Notes: generated from the sequence alone by a model not told the origin. A DNA stretch of 19,469 nucleotides from an uncultured Bacteroidaceae bacterium (GCA_904501945.1 CAJGCU010000042.1:1-19469), one strand, 5' to 3'; positions 1 to 7,266 are shown, numbered from the stretch's first letter. Numbers and translations: made by a program.

Positions 1-3000
1 CCTCCATCACCATTCCATCTGGCGTGACAAGCATAGGGATTTATGCCTTTTACTTATGTTCATCCCTGACTTCCATCACCCTTCCATCTGGCGTGACAAG
101 CATTGGTTATAGTGCCTTTGATAGTTGTTCATCCCTGACTTCCATCACCATCCCATCCAGCGTGACAAGCATAGGGGATTGGGCCTTTACTTATTGTACA
201 TCTCTGACTTCCATCACCATTTCATCTGGCGTGACAGCAATCGGGATAGGAGCATTCTCATATTGCTACTCACTGGAATCTGTCACTTTCGAGGAGGGCA
301 ACAGTTCACCACTTTTTATTGACCCTTATGCTTTTAAGTATTGTACAAACCTGACAAGGGTGTCGCTTCCCTCTAATCTTGCTCGCGGCTGGTGGGATGC
401 AAACACGACATGGGGCATGTTCGAAGGCTGCAACCAGCTGACGTATGTGAAGATGCCTTTTCTGCATTTGACTAACCCTTCAACCCTCTTTGGCAAGGGC
501 GACCAGTACACCAGATGCTATTTCGACATTCCAGAGGGCAGCGCGGGTGATTTCATTCACTATGGATACTACAACATCTCTGACCTGAGCAAGATTGGAT
601 GGATGCGCAGCGTCTTTGCTGACGAGCTTGCCGGCATCAATGAATTCGCTGCCGGCTTGGCAGACGGAGCCGCAAAGGACGAGCTGAACGAAACGCTCGG
701 CTTGGCAGCTGCCAAGGTTGACACCATGACTTCTTATGTCGGCATCGTCGGACAGATTGACGCCATCAAGGCTGCCGTGAAGAACTTTGCCGGCAAGGTC
801 TCTCTTGCAAAGAACACAGAAGTGACAGCCTTCATCAAGAACCCTTACTTCGACCATGAAGCGATAGGATGGGATGTGTTCTACACAGGAGAGAAGATTG
901 ACAGTGCCGTGAATGCGCATGTTCAGGATTATGAAGATTATGTGAATGGAGATGTCACCATCAACAAGTTCCTGGAGCGATGGTCGTATAGACATCTGGA
1001 AGACTGCGAGATGACACAGACGCTGACAGGTCTTCCAGCCGGGCACTACCGCATTGAGATTGACGTGCTGGCTACCACCCAGGATCCATCCAATCCGGAT
1101 GTCGAGGGCGTTTCGCTGGTGATGAACAACCAGAAGATTGCCATCTCTACAGCCGATGGGAAGCCTGAGCATGTGACACTCGATCTGGAGGTGCTGACTG
1201 CGAAGGACGTGAAGCTCGGTCTTCATGTTGAGAACTCCAACGTCAGATGGATTGCTCTCGACAACTTCAAGCTCTCTTACATCAATGGCATGCCTCCTGC
1301 ACCAGCCGCTTCTGAACTGGTGAGCAGCGAAGACACCGTCTATCTGTATAATATAGAGACTGGAGCCTTCCTGAATGCTGGCAATTCTTATGGTGCTCAG
1401 TCCGTTCTGTCAGAACTGGGCGCGCCGCTCAAGTTGACTCAGAACGAAGAGGGCGCATGGGAAGTGTTCTTCTATGAAGGGACAAGATTTGAACAGAAAC
1501 TCTTCTTGGATGACTGGACTAATTGTGTATTTACAGACTATAACAATAACGGTTGCGCTTCTTGGCTCTTTGCTCCTGCTCCAGAAGGCGGTTACATCAT
1601 CTCCAATGCGGCAAATGAAACCTTGGTGCTGGGCAATGTCCCAACAAGAAAGGACTATGACTACGAGCAAGAGAAGGAACTGGACACGCATGATGACGTA
1701 ATCTTGACAGACGATCCGAATGCCTGCTGCCGCTGGCTGGTGGTTTCTAAGGAAGAGGGCGATGTTATCATGGCAAAGCATCAGCTCTATGATGCCATGG
1801 AGCGCATGAAGAAGGCATCTGAAGTGAATGCAGAGCTGCTTGCCAATGCAGAGAAACTGTACGACCAGGCAGATGCCGCTTATCAGGAAGTGAAAGACAT
1901 GATTGTACTGCTGAACGCTCAGCTCGGCATGCCAAAGAAAGGACAGCCTGTTGACATGACCGTTCTTATCAGCAACCCTCGTTTCGAAGACAATACGCCG
2001 CAAGGCTGGTTGGGCGCATCAATCTCAGAGGGCGTGGCAGACAATACACTGTATGAAACGGTTGAGTTCTTCCAGCAAAACTTCAACATGAGCCAGCGCA
2101 TCGTCGGCGTTCCTAATGGTCTCTATCGTCTGAAGTGGAAAGGCTTCCACCGTCCGGGCGACTATGGCAGTGGCTATTTTGGTGGCACAGACAATGCATC
2201 TGCTGTGGTCTATGCCAACAACTCAGTGAAGACACTCCAGAACATGTGGAAGGGAGCGACTGAGACCCACTTAGGTGTCGGCAGCGTTTTTTCTTATAAT
2301 GGACTGTATGCTCCAAACAATCAGGAAGCTGTTCGTGCTTATTTCGATGCAGGATACTATATGGATTCGCTTGATGTGGAAGTAGTTGACAATGTGCTGA
2401 CCATCGGAGTGCGCAACACGGAAGAGATGGGAAGAGATCATTGGGTCATCATCAGCGACTTCGAGCTGGAGATTCTCGAGAACGGCAAAGCCATCCACAA
2501 CAAGCTGTCCCTCCAGGACAGCAAGGGCATCAGCGGCGGCAAGACCACGCTGAAGGTAGACCTGAATAACGAGGACGCGCTTGCCGGCGTGCAGTTCGAC
2601 GTTCAGTTGCCAGCGGGCATGAGCTTCAGCCTTGACGGCAGCGGCAAGCCCAAGTTCACCAAGAGCAGCCGCCTGAACGGCATGACCGTGATGGTCTCCC
2701 TCGTTGACGGCAAAGCACGCGTGCTGGCTTACGGCATCGGCGAAACCGTGAAGGGCAACAGCGGCAACATCATCAGCCTTGAGGTGAACATCTCCGATGA
2801 ACTGGCCAACGGCGACTACGAAGTGCAAGTCCTCAACACCGTCCTGACCGAGCCCTCCGCACTTGAAATCAAGCCTTTCAACGTGTCAGGCAAGGTGACG
2901 CTGGTTGAGGCAGAGATTGGCGACGCCAACAAAGACGGTTCAGTCAATGTGACCGACATCATCAGCGTGGCCAACTACATCCTCGGCGACACATCAGGCT

Positions 3001-3140
3001 CGTTCGATTCCTTCGCTGCTGACATGAACGGCGACGGCTCAGTTAACGTGACCGACATCATCAGCATCGCCAACCTCATCCTCGGCGGCAGCCCGGTAGA
3101 CGCCAAGTCAAGAATGCCATTTGAGTTGGATCCTCAGTAA
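1..3140 (+). CDS. Large modular surface protein: BspA-type LRR, carbohydrate-binding-like modules, cohesin-like module and dockerin (5' partial)
   Basis: The frame is open from the left edge (codons in phase with base 3), so the true start and any signal peptide lie outside the window. About 1,045 residues are visible; positions count from the GTG at base 24. Residues 1 to about 165 are BspA-like leucine-rich repeats of 23 residues (SLTSITIPSGVTSIG pattern). Residues 268-420 and 646-822 look like two galactose-binding-like beta-sandwich modules (N-P-x-F start, W in the first strand). Residues 434-577 resemble a ricin-type beta-trefoil, and 580-636 are helical. Residues 825-965 look like a cohesin-fold module. 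Residues 966-1021 are a dockerin with two calcium-loop repeats (GDANKDGSVNVTD and ADMNGDGSVNVTD). There is no type IX tail at the C-terminus. Role inferred: binding of glycan or host surface, possibly assembled through the dockerin. It is the first visible gene of an operon with the cohesin-like gene 35 bases downstream. Module names come from pattern recognition; LRR and dockerin are secure, the others less so. Confidence 0.88.
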   Translation, partial: SITIPSGVTSIGIYAFYLCSSLTSITLPSGVTSIGYSAFDSCSSLTSITIPSSVTSIGDWAFTYCTSLTSITISSGVTAIGIGAFSYCYSLESVTFEEGNSSPLFIDPYAFKYCTNLTRVSLPSNLARGWWDANTTWGMFEGCNQLTYVKMPFLHLTNPSTLFGKGDQYTRCYFDIPEGSAGDFIHYGYYNISDLSKIGWMRSVFADELAGINEFAAGLADGAAKDELNETLGLAAAKVDTMTSYVGIVGQIDAIKAAVKNFAGKVSLAKNTEVTAFIKNPYFDHEAIGWDVFYTGEKIDSAVNAHVQDYEDYVNGDVTINKFLERWSYRHLEDCEMTQTLTGLPAGHYRIEIDVLATTQDPSNPDVEGVSLVMNNQKIAISTADGKPEHVTLDLEVLTAKDVKLGLHVENSNVRWIALDNFKLSYINGMPPAPAASELVSSEDTVYLYNIETGAFLNAGNSYGAQSVLSELGAPLKLTQNEEGAWEVFFYEGTRFEQKLFLDDWTNCVFTDYNNNGCASWLFAPAPEGGYIISNAANETLVLGNVPTRKDYDYEQEKELDTHDDVILTDDPNACCRWLVVSKEEGDVIMAKHQLYDAMERMKKASEVNAELLANAEKLYDQADAAYQEVKDMIVLLNAQLGMPKKGQPVDMTVLISNPRFEDNTPQGWLGASISEGVADNTLYETVEFFQQNFNMSQRIVGVPNGLYRLKWKGFHRPGDYGSGYFGGTDNASAVVYANNSVKTLQNMWKGATETHLGVGSVFSYNGLYAPNNQEAVRAYFDAGYYMDSLDVEVVDNVLTIGVRNTEEMGRDHWVIISDFELEILENGKAIHNKLSLQDSKGISGGKTTLKVDLNNEDALAGVQFDVQLPAGMSFSLDGSGKPKFTKSSRLNGMTVMVSLVDGKARVLAYGIGETVKGNSGNIISLEVNISDELANGDYEVQVLNTVLTEPSALEIKPFNVSGKVTLVEAEIGDANKDGSVNVTDIISVANYILGDTSGSFDSFAADMNGDGSVNVTDIISIANLILGGSPVDAKSRMPFELDPQ
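3..278 (+). repeat. 69-base tandem coding repeats (LRR units)
   Basis: Four near-identical direct repeats start at 3, 72, 141 and 210, each opening with TCCATCACC and carrying GGCGTGACAAGCAT or a close variant. The period is exactly 69 bases, equal to one 23-residue LRR unit, so length changes keep the frame. A fifth, strongly diverged unit begins at 279. The array runs off the left edge, so total copy number is unknown. Confidence 0.92.
2919..3086 (+). other. Dockerin type I-like module
   Basis: The last 73 residues of the modular surface protein hold two copies of a duplicated F-hand loop-helix: GDANKDGSVNVTDIISVANY and then ADMNGDGSVNVTDIISIANL, with D/N/D/S/D in the calcium-coordinating positions. 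The copies are about 90 bases apart and also very similar as DNA. In clostridial cellulosomes this module docks into cohesins. In Bacteroidetes its role is not established and it often sits next to a cohesin-like module in the same chain, as it does here. Confidence 0.85.
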
Positions 3141-3175
3141 AAACTAATACAACCAACAAATAAACTAATAGAAAT

Positions 3176-4390
3176 ATGAAAAAAATGATTATGACCGCAC
3201 TGGCAGTGCTCTTCGCAGCCAGCCGTGCAATGGCAGGCGACGGCTTCGTCGTGTCTGACATCACCATTCCCCAGGGAGGCACCGCCAAGCTGGAGATAGG
3301 ACTGAACAACTCCGCCAGCGAGTGCCGCGGCTTCCAGTGCCTGCTCTCGTTCGACAAGGAAGTAGCCGTGAGCGGCATCAGCAAGTCTGGCCGCTACCCC
3401 GAAGGCTTCAATCTTCAGGGCAACCAGAATGAGCAAGGCTACCAGATTCTGGCATACAACATGCAGAAAGATGTTCTTGCAGGCACCAGCGGCACCGTGG
3501 CCACGCTGACCCTCGTTCCAGATGCCGAGCTGACACAGGGCGCAACAATCACAGCTACGCTCTCAGGCTGCGTCATGTCAGACGCGGAGGAAAACCAGAC
3601 CACCCTCGAGGACGTGACCTTCACCATCACCATCGATGCTCCTGACGACGGCTTCATCAAGTTCTATGAGACATCCGCAACCCTTCCAGACTATACCGCA
3701 GGGGAGAAGGGCAATGTGCGCATGTTCCGCACCATTGTCGCAGACAAGTGGAACACCATTGTGCTGCCCTTCACGCTGACTAAAACCAAGGCCGAGGCAG
3801 CCTTCGGCAGCGATGTGCAGCTTGCCGAGTTCAGCGGCTTCGAGGTGGAGTATGCCGACGAGGAGGACGTCACTCCAGATGGTATCACCATCAACTTCTC
3901 TACTTACACCATGACTGGCAAGAAGGGCATGACAGGCGGAAAGCCTTTCCTCATCAAGACCTCGAAGGACATCGCGCAGTTTGAGGCAGAGGAGTGCACG
4001 CTGGTTGGCGAAGTGACCAATGTCAGCAAGTCAGACGAGTATGAAACTCCCGGTGTCTTCACAGGCTCTCTTGTGAAGACGAAGGTTCCTGCTGACGGAC
4101 TTTTCATCTATGACAACAAGTTCTACTATTCAACAGGCTCCACCAACATCAAGGCGTTCCGCGCGTGGCTTGAGTTAGGCGCCGTGCTTGACAAGGAGAC
4201 AGACTTTGAGGCCAATGTCCGCTACGTGATTGACGGCGAGGTGACTTCCATCGAGGGACTGCCTTCCGCAGCCGACCAGTCGGGCGCAGTCTATACGCTC
4301 AAGGGGCAGCTGGTGGGCTACGATGTTGACATGAAGACGCTTCCTGCAGGCATCTACCTTGTGAACGGCAAGAAAGTAATTGTAAAATAA
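3176..4390 (+). CDS. Secreted cohesin-like protein with C-terminal type IX-like sorting tail
   Basis: The 404-residue product begins with a signal peptide (MKKMIMTALAVLFAASRAMA, cleavage near residue 20). Residues about 24-155 resemble a cohesin-fold beta-sandwich (VSDITIPQGGTAKLEIGLNN, then GFQCLLSFD). Residues about 158-355 form a module often seen in Bacteroidetes surface proteins, with the signature WNTIVLPFTLT. The end (VYTLKGQLVG, then LPAGIYLVNGKKVIVK) matches the Por/type IX C-terminal sorting tail, which predicts transport through the T9SS and surface attachment. The gene follows the dockerin protein by 35 bases with no promoter-like motif between, so the two are probably co-transcribed. 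An inferred role is a surface partner of the dockerin protein. Alternatively the cohesin-like fold may only be a structural module. No catalytic motif was recognised. Confidence 0.8.
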   Translation: MKKMIMTALAVLFAASRAMAGDGFVVSDITIPQGGTAKLEIGLNNSASECRGFQCLLSFDKEVAVSGISKSGRYPEGFNLQGNQNEQGYQILAYNMQKDVLAGTSGTVATLTLVPDAELTQGATITATLSGCVMSDAEENQTTLEDVTFTITIDAPDDGFIKFYETSATLPDYTAGEKGNVRMFRTIVADKWNTIVLPFTLTKTKAEAAFGSDVQLAEFSGFEVEYADEEDVTPDGITINFSTYTMTGKKGMTGGKPFLIKTSKDIAQFEAEECTLVGEVTNVSKSDEYETPGVFTGSLVKTKVPADGLFIYDNKFYYSTGSTNIKAFRAWLELGAVLDKETDFEANVRYVIDGEVTSIEGLPSAADQSGAVYTLKGQLVGYDVDMKTLPAGIYLVNGKKVIVK

Positions 4391-4412
4391 ATCATCTAAA
4401 AAACTGACAGAT

Positions 4413-4610
4413 ATGAAAAGAGAATATGTAGCTCCCATGATGGAGCAGATGCAGATTGATGAAGAGCTTCCACTGTGCGGCAGCGTGAACGGTGGCGGCG
4501 GCGTTGTTGAGGATATCCTGTTCGGCGGCATTGATGAAGGCGGTCTTCTTGACCCTGCAGCCAATGGGCGCCTGGACTTTGAGAATGAAATCAACAAGTT
4601 ACTTTGGTAG
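4413..4610 (+). CDS. Small glycine-rich protein of the MKxxYxxP type, function unknown
   Basis: The product has 65 residues, starting MKREYVAPMMEQMQIDEELP. A Leu-Cys-Gly-Ser segment follows, then GGGG, a second GG in ILFGGIDEGG, and an acidic C-terminus. It has no hydrophobic signal peptide or membrane segment. The Lys/Arg-x-Tyr-x-x-Pro start followed by an amphipathic stretch and a small-residue/Gly segment is recalled from many short uncharacterised Bacteroidales proteins. It begins 22 bases after the cohesin-like gene and is followed at once by a hairpin terminator, so it is the last gene of that operon. Codon use matches its neighbours, which supports a real gene. The GG motifs could suggest a leader-peptide cleavage site, but no peptidase or modifying enzyme is visible nearby. 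Function unknown. Confidence 0.65.
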   Translation: MKREYVAPMMEQMQIDEELPLCGSVNGGGGVVEDILFGGIDEGGLLDPAANGRLDFENEINKLLW

Positions 4611-4620
4611 TTAGCAATTA

Positions 4621-4683
4621 AAGAATAGTTATACGAAGGGGCTATGTCCGTGGTGGATGCAGCCCCTTCACATAACTATTCTT
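4621..4683. terminator. Strong hairpin ending the surface-protein operon
   Basis: The arms AAGAATAGTTAT (4621-4632) and ATAACTATTCTT (4672-4683) are perfect complements. After a two-base AC/AC internal loop, GAAGGGGCT (4635-4643) pairs with AGCCCCTTC (4661-4669). That gives 21 base pairs around a 17-base loop. It starts 10 bases after the small-protein stop. No clear T-run follows on the plus strand, so it may act as a terminator, an mRNA 3'-end stabiliser, or a repeat element. Confidence 0.75.
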
Positions 4684-4787
4684 ACATCGACTCACCTCAT
4701 TTAAGGTATTGCAGTTTGTGTGACGAACCATCTATACAGTTGCCACGGCGATACCTCTTTCCCTTCTTGCCGTGTATATAATCATTC

Positions 4788-4823
4788 AAACACCGTGCGC
4801 ATAATAATGCAAACACGGTGTTT
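4788..4823 (+). terminator. Nested hairpin followed by T-run, terminator-like
   Basis: AAACACCGTG (4788-4797) pairs perfectly with CACGGTGTTT (4814-4823), with a second stem GCAT/ATGC (4799-4802 and 4807-4810) inside the loop. The right arm runs into TTTT at 4821-4824. It has the form of an intrinsic terminator, but no gene is visible immediately upstream on the plus strand, so it may be a back-up terminator or part of the repeat island. Confidence 0.5.
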
Positions 4824-4930
4824 TAAATATGATGCACACAGTGGACGCGTCATCAAGGCTGTCGGTCACAAAGTCCTCCCCAAAGGGCACAAAAAAACAC
4901 CCGCAAAAACAGTGCTTTTTACACACCAAA

Positions 4931-4997
4931 ACAGGTGAGAGTCTCACCTGTGGTACAGGTCAGACTCTTACCTATGGTATAGGTGAGACTCTCACCC
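4931..4997. repeat. 24-base palindromic tandem repeat, about 2.8 copies
   Basis: Units start at 4931, 4955 and 4979 with a period of exactly 24 bases. Each has the form (A/C)AGGTsAGAsTCTyACCT followed by a TGGT-type linker. The first unit core, AGGTGAGAGTCTCACCT, is a near-perfect palindrome around its central base; the others keep most of the symmetry with changes in both arms. One frame reads as an eight-residue repeat (TGESLTCG-like), but dyad symmetry is the stronger signal. Confidence 0.85.
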
Positions 4998-5108
4998 CTT
5001 TTGAGGCACAAAAAGAGGGGGGGGACAGCAATGATAAAATGACATGAAAAACAAGGTTCGGTCGAGGGGAAGGCAACAAAGATTCACCGCATATATGTGG
5101 TTATCTCT

Positions 5109-5318
5109 AGAGCCGTGCAAAGCTCATATCCGCTCAGTCTGTTTAATCATCACGAAGCGGTATTTTATAAGACCTGTTCCGTTGGAACGATGGAGTGGAT
5201 TGAGAAGATTTTTCTCACGGATGCCACTGATTTCACAGATTTTTTACGTTGCCGACTGCAACTATATCCCAAGAGCCGCGCAAGGCTCAAATCCGTGAAA
5301 TCGGTGAAATCTGTGAGA
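5109..5318. repeat. Duplicated GAGCC hairpin with long imperfect inverted arms (REP-like element)
   Basis: A 24-base segment AGAGCCGYGCAARGCTCAWATCCG occurs at 5109-5132 and 5272-5295 (21 of 24 identical). Each contains a small GAGCC/GGCTC-type hairpin. In addition 5213-5242 and 5289-5318 are inverted relative to each other (25 of 30 positions pair), and each arm is made of three 9-base units of form CACnGATTT. The arms enclose the second GAGCC hairpin. It lies just past the MATE stop codon and could form a large structure in transcripts from either side. The layout resembles multi-copy intergenic repeats of Bacteroidales. Confidence 0.7.
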
Positions 5319-5372
5319 GAATAAAAATGAATCGTAGAAATCGCTTAATCTGTTGTCTTTCGTTGATTGAGG

Positions 5373-6734
5373 TTACACAGGAGAACCAGGGGTTTCAAGT
5401 TCGGATTTTTTCAAACGTTTCAGGACGAAGAAAAAGGTGGGTACGAGGAAGAGGTCGGCTGCAATCCATGCCAGGGGGTCACCGACACAGACTCCGAAGA
5501 ATCCTGCTACTGGGACTAGGAAGAGGCTGACCAGTCCGCGGGCAAGCAGTTCACTGACACCTGAGCCAATGCTGAGTTTGGCTTTGCCCACACCTTGCAA
5601 GGAGTAGCGGAATATGGTAAGAATACCTAAAAAGGCATAACAGCAGCAGGAGGTGCGCAGGAACATCACGCTATGGTCAAGCAGCAAGGTCTCGTTGGCA
5701 GCAATGAAAAGCGTGGAAAGGTCGCGCGCAAAGAACCACACCACAAAGAAGGCGATAAGGCTGTATGCCAGCATGATGTAGATGGCATCTTTCAATCCGG
5801 CACGGATGCGGTCGAACTTCTTCGCGCCCAGATTCTGCCCGCAATAGGTAGCAAGTGCCACACCTAAATTTTCAAAGGGACAGATGAAAAACATCTTGAT
5901 GCGCATGGCTGCAGTGAAGGCTGTAGCGTACATCGTACCCAATGCATTGTTGGCACTTTGCAGCATGATGGAGCCAATGGCTGTAATAGAGAACTGCAAA
6001 CCCATGGGAACGCCTATGGAGAGTGCGAACCAGGCATCGCGCCAAAGCACTCGCTCTGCAGAAGGTGCAGGAGACTTGAGGATAGGGAACGCCTTGTTCA
6101 TGTAGATGGCGCACAGCAAGAAGCTGACCGTCTGTGCAATGGCTGTAGCAATAGAGGCTCCTGCCACTCCCATGTGGAACACAAGGATGAGCAGGAAGTC
6201 AAGGCCGATGTTGAGCACTGACCCTATCAGCAGAAAGTAGAAAGGTGTCTTGCTGTCACCCAATGCGCGGATAATGCTTGCCAGCAAATTGTAGGCAAGG
6301 TTGCAAGGGATGGTGACGAAAGTGATGAAAAGATAGATGTAGGCATCATCGAATATTTCTTCTGGAGTCTGCATCCAGCGAAGGATGTCGTCACATAATA
6401 ACGAACAGGCAACCGACAGCAGGACGGCAAAGAAGACGCTCAACATATAGCTCACCTTCACATAACGCCGCATTCGTGCATAGTCATGTGCGCCAAAGGC
6501 TTGCGCCACAGGAATTCCAAAGCCCCCGGTGAGTCCAGTACAAAATCCGAGAATGAGAAACAAGACGCTGGAACTGGCACCCACACCAGCCAGCGCATTC
6601 AAGCCTATCGTCTGTCCCACAATGGCGGCATCGACAAGACTATAGGCCTGGATGAGCAGATTGCCGAGCAAAAGCGGCAAAGCAAAATTGAGTATCAGCG
6701 GGAAGGGTCTTCCCACTGTCATGTCTTTCGTCAC
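5373..6734 (-). CDS. MATE family multidrug efflux transporter
   Basis: The 453-residue inner-membrane protein is rich in hydrophobic segments consistent with the usual 12 membrane helices. The N-terminal region has typical MATE features: PLLLGNLLIQAYSLVDAAIVG, then a GLTGGFGIPVAQAFGA segment. The second half repeats the pattern, with AFTAAMRIKMFFICPFENLGVA and a later YSLQGVGKAK. MATE proteins export cationic drugs and metabolites using a sodium or proton gradient; the substrate cannot be read from sequence. The start is a GTG whose G-T-G-A overlaps the TGA stop of tadA, implying translational coupling; an in-frame ATG four codons later is an alternative start. It is the last gene of its operon and ends just before the repeat-rich intergenic region. 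Confidence 0.92.
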   Translation of the reverse strand: MTKDMTVGRPFPLILNFALPLLLGNLLIQAYSLVDAAIVGQTIGLNALAGVGASSSVLFLILGFCTGLTGGFGIPVAQAFGAHDYARMRRYVKVSYMLSVFFAVLLSVACSLLCDDILRWMQTPEEIFDDAYIYLFITFVTIPCNLAYNLLASIIRALGDSKTPFYFLLIGSVLNIGLDFLLILVFHMGVAGASIATAIAQTVSFLLCAIYMNKAFPILKSPAPSAERVLWRDAWFALSIGVPMGLQFSITAIGSIMLQSANNALGTMYATAFTAAMRIKMFFICPFENLGVALATYCGQNLGAKKFDRIRAGLKDAIYIMLAYSLIAFFVVWFFARDLSTLFIAANETLLLDHSVMFLRTSCCCYAFLGILTIFRYSLQGVGKAKLSIGSGVSELLARGLVSLFLVPVAGFFGVCVGDPLAWIAADLFLVPTFFFVLKRLKKSELETPGSPV

Positions 6735-7168
6735 TTTCTTTTTCCCTTAAAAAAATCTTTCATCAGCGATGCGCACTCTTCCTCCAATATTCCGCTGACC
6801 ACCTCTGTCTTGGGATGGAGGGCATCGGGCGCATACCTGCGGTAACCTCGCTTTTCATCGCTGGCTCCAAAAACGAGGCGTCCCATCTGACTCCACGCGA
6901 TGGCTCCAGCACACATGACGCAGGGCTCGACTGTCACATAGAGCGTACACTTGTCGAGATACTTGCCGCCCAAAGTTTCTGCGGCTGCGGTGATGGCCTG
7001 CATCTCAGCATGAGCCGTCACATCATGCAGGGTCTCTGTGAGATTGTGCCCCCTGCCGATAATCTCGCCATTGGCTACAATCACTGCACCAATGGGTATC
7101 TCGTCTTGCTGCAAGGCTGCTTTGGCTTCGCTGAGCGCCAAAGACATGTATCGTTCATCAATGGTCAT
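6731..7168 (-). CDS. tadA: tRNA-specific adenosine deaminase (A34 to inosine)
   Basis: The 145-residue cytidine-deaminase-fold enzyme has zinc ligands and catalytic glutamate in TAHAEMQAI (His53, Glu55) and PCVMCAGA (Cys83, Cys86). TadA converts adenosine 34 of tRNA-Arg(ACG) to inosine so that it can read CGU, CGC and CGA. I place the start at the ATG ending at base 7168 (MTIDERYMSLALSEA). An upstream in-frame ATG at 7259-7261 would add 31 residues that read through the GH30 terminator and the promoter, and they do not look like TadA. Length is close to the family norm. The stop overlaps the MATE start by four bases, so tadA leads a two-gene operon. Confidence 0.93.
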   Translation of the reverse strand: MTIDERYMSLALSEAKAALQQDEIPIGAVIVANGEIIGRGHNLTETLHDVTAHAEMQAITAAAETLGGKYLDKCTLYVTVEPCVMCAGAIAWSQMGRLVFGASDEKRGYRRYAPDALHPKTEVVSGILEEECASLMKDFFKGKRK

Positions 7169-7192
7169 GCTGGATTGAGATGGTGAATAATT

Positions 7193-7222
7193 CAAAGGTG
7201 GAGAATTGAGAAATGAATCAAA
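7193..7222 (-). promoter_or_regulatory. Predicted Bacteroidetes-type promoter for tadA-MATE
   Basis: On the minus strand, TTTG (7219-7222) is followed after 18 bases by CACCTTTG (7193-7200), one mismatch from the -7 consensus TAnnTTTG. Transcription would start about 20 bases before the tadA ATG. It lies between the GH30 terminator and tadA, where a promoter is expected. Confidence 0.55.
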
Positions 7223-7235
7223 GAAGCTATAAGAA

Positions 7236-7265
7236 AATATTGAGGGAGAAATCCCCCTCAATATT
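7236..7265 (-). terminator. Intrinsic terminator after the GH30 gene
   Basis: AATATTGAGGG (7236-7246) and CCCTCAATATT (7255-7265) are perfect 11-base complements around an 8-base loop. Read on the minus strand, the stem starts directly after the GH30 stop codon and is followed by a T-rich stretch (TTTTCTT). It separates the GH30 transcript from tadA. Confidence 0.85.
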
Positions 7266-7266
7266 C

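Larger units (their letters stand above)
4684..5372. other. Gene-free repeat-rich intergenic region
   Basis: About 690 bases lie between two converging transcription units. Short open frames occur on the plus strand (72-93 codons), but they overlap each other and run through palindromes and repeats. None has recognisable protein features, so I call none of them a gene. Contents in order: a CACGGC/GCCGTG inverted pair (4744-4774), a nested hairpin (4788-4823), a 24-base palindromic tandem repeat (4931-4997), a run of eight G (5017-5024), a near-palindrome (5086-5101), and a duplicated GAGCC hairpin with long inverted arms (5109-5318). Confidence 0.7.

Noticed and set aside
480..1226. 248-codon minus-strand open frame inside the surface-protein gene, and a similar one at 2271-2828
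   Set aside because: Both are antisense to a clearly coding frame with recognisable modules, and their translations show no protein-like signature.
4931..4997. CRISPR-like array
   Set aside because: The 24-base units are directly abutting, with no unique spacers and no cas genes in the window.
5017..5024. Run of eight G as a phase-variation tract
   Set aside because: It lies outside any credible gene or promoter, so slippage would have no evident effect.
4720..5530. Overlapping plus-strand open frames of 72-93 codons in the repeat region
   Set aside because: They run through palindromes and tandem repeats, overlap each other in different frames, show no domain or signal features, and the last one runs antisense into the MATE gene.
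7169..7261. N-terminal extension of TadA to the ATG at 7261
   Set aside because: The extra 31 codons cross the GH30 terminator and the likely promoter and do not fit the TadA N-terminus.
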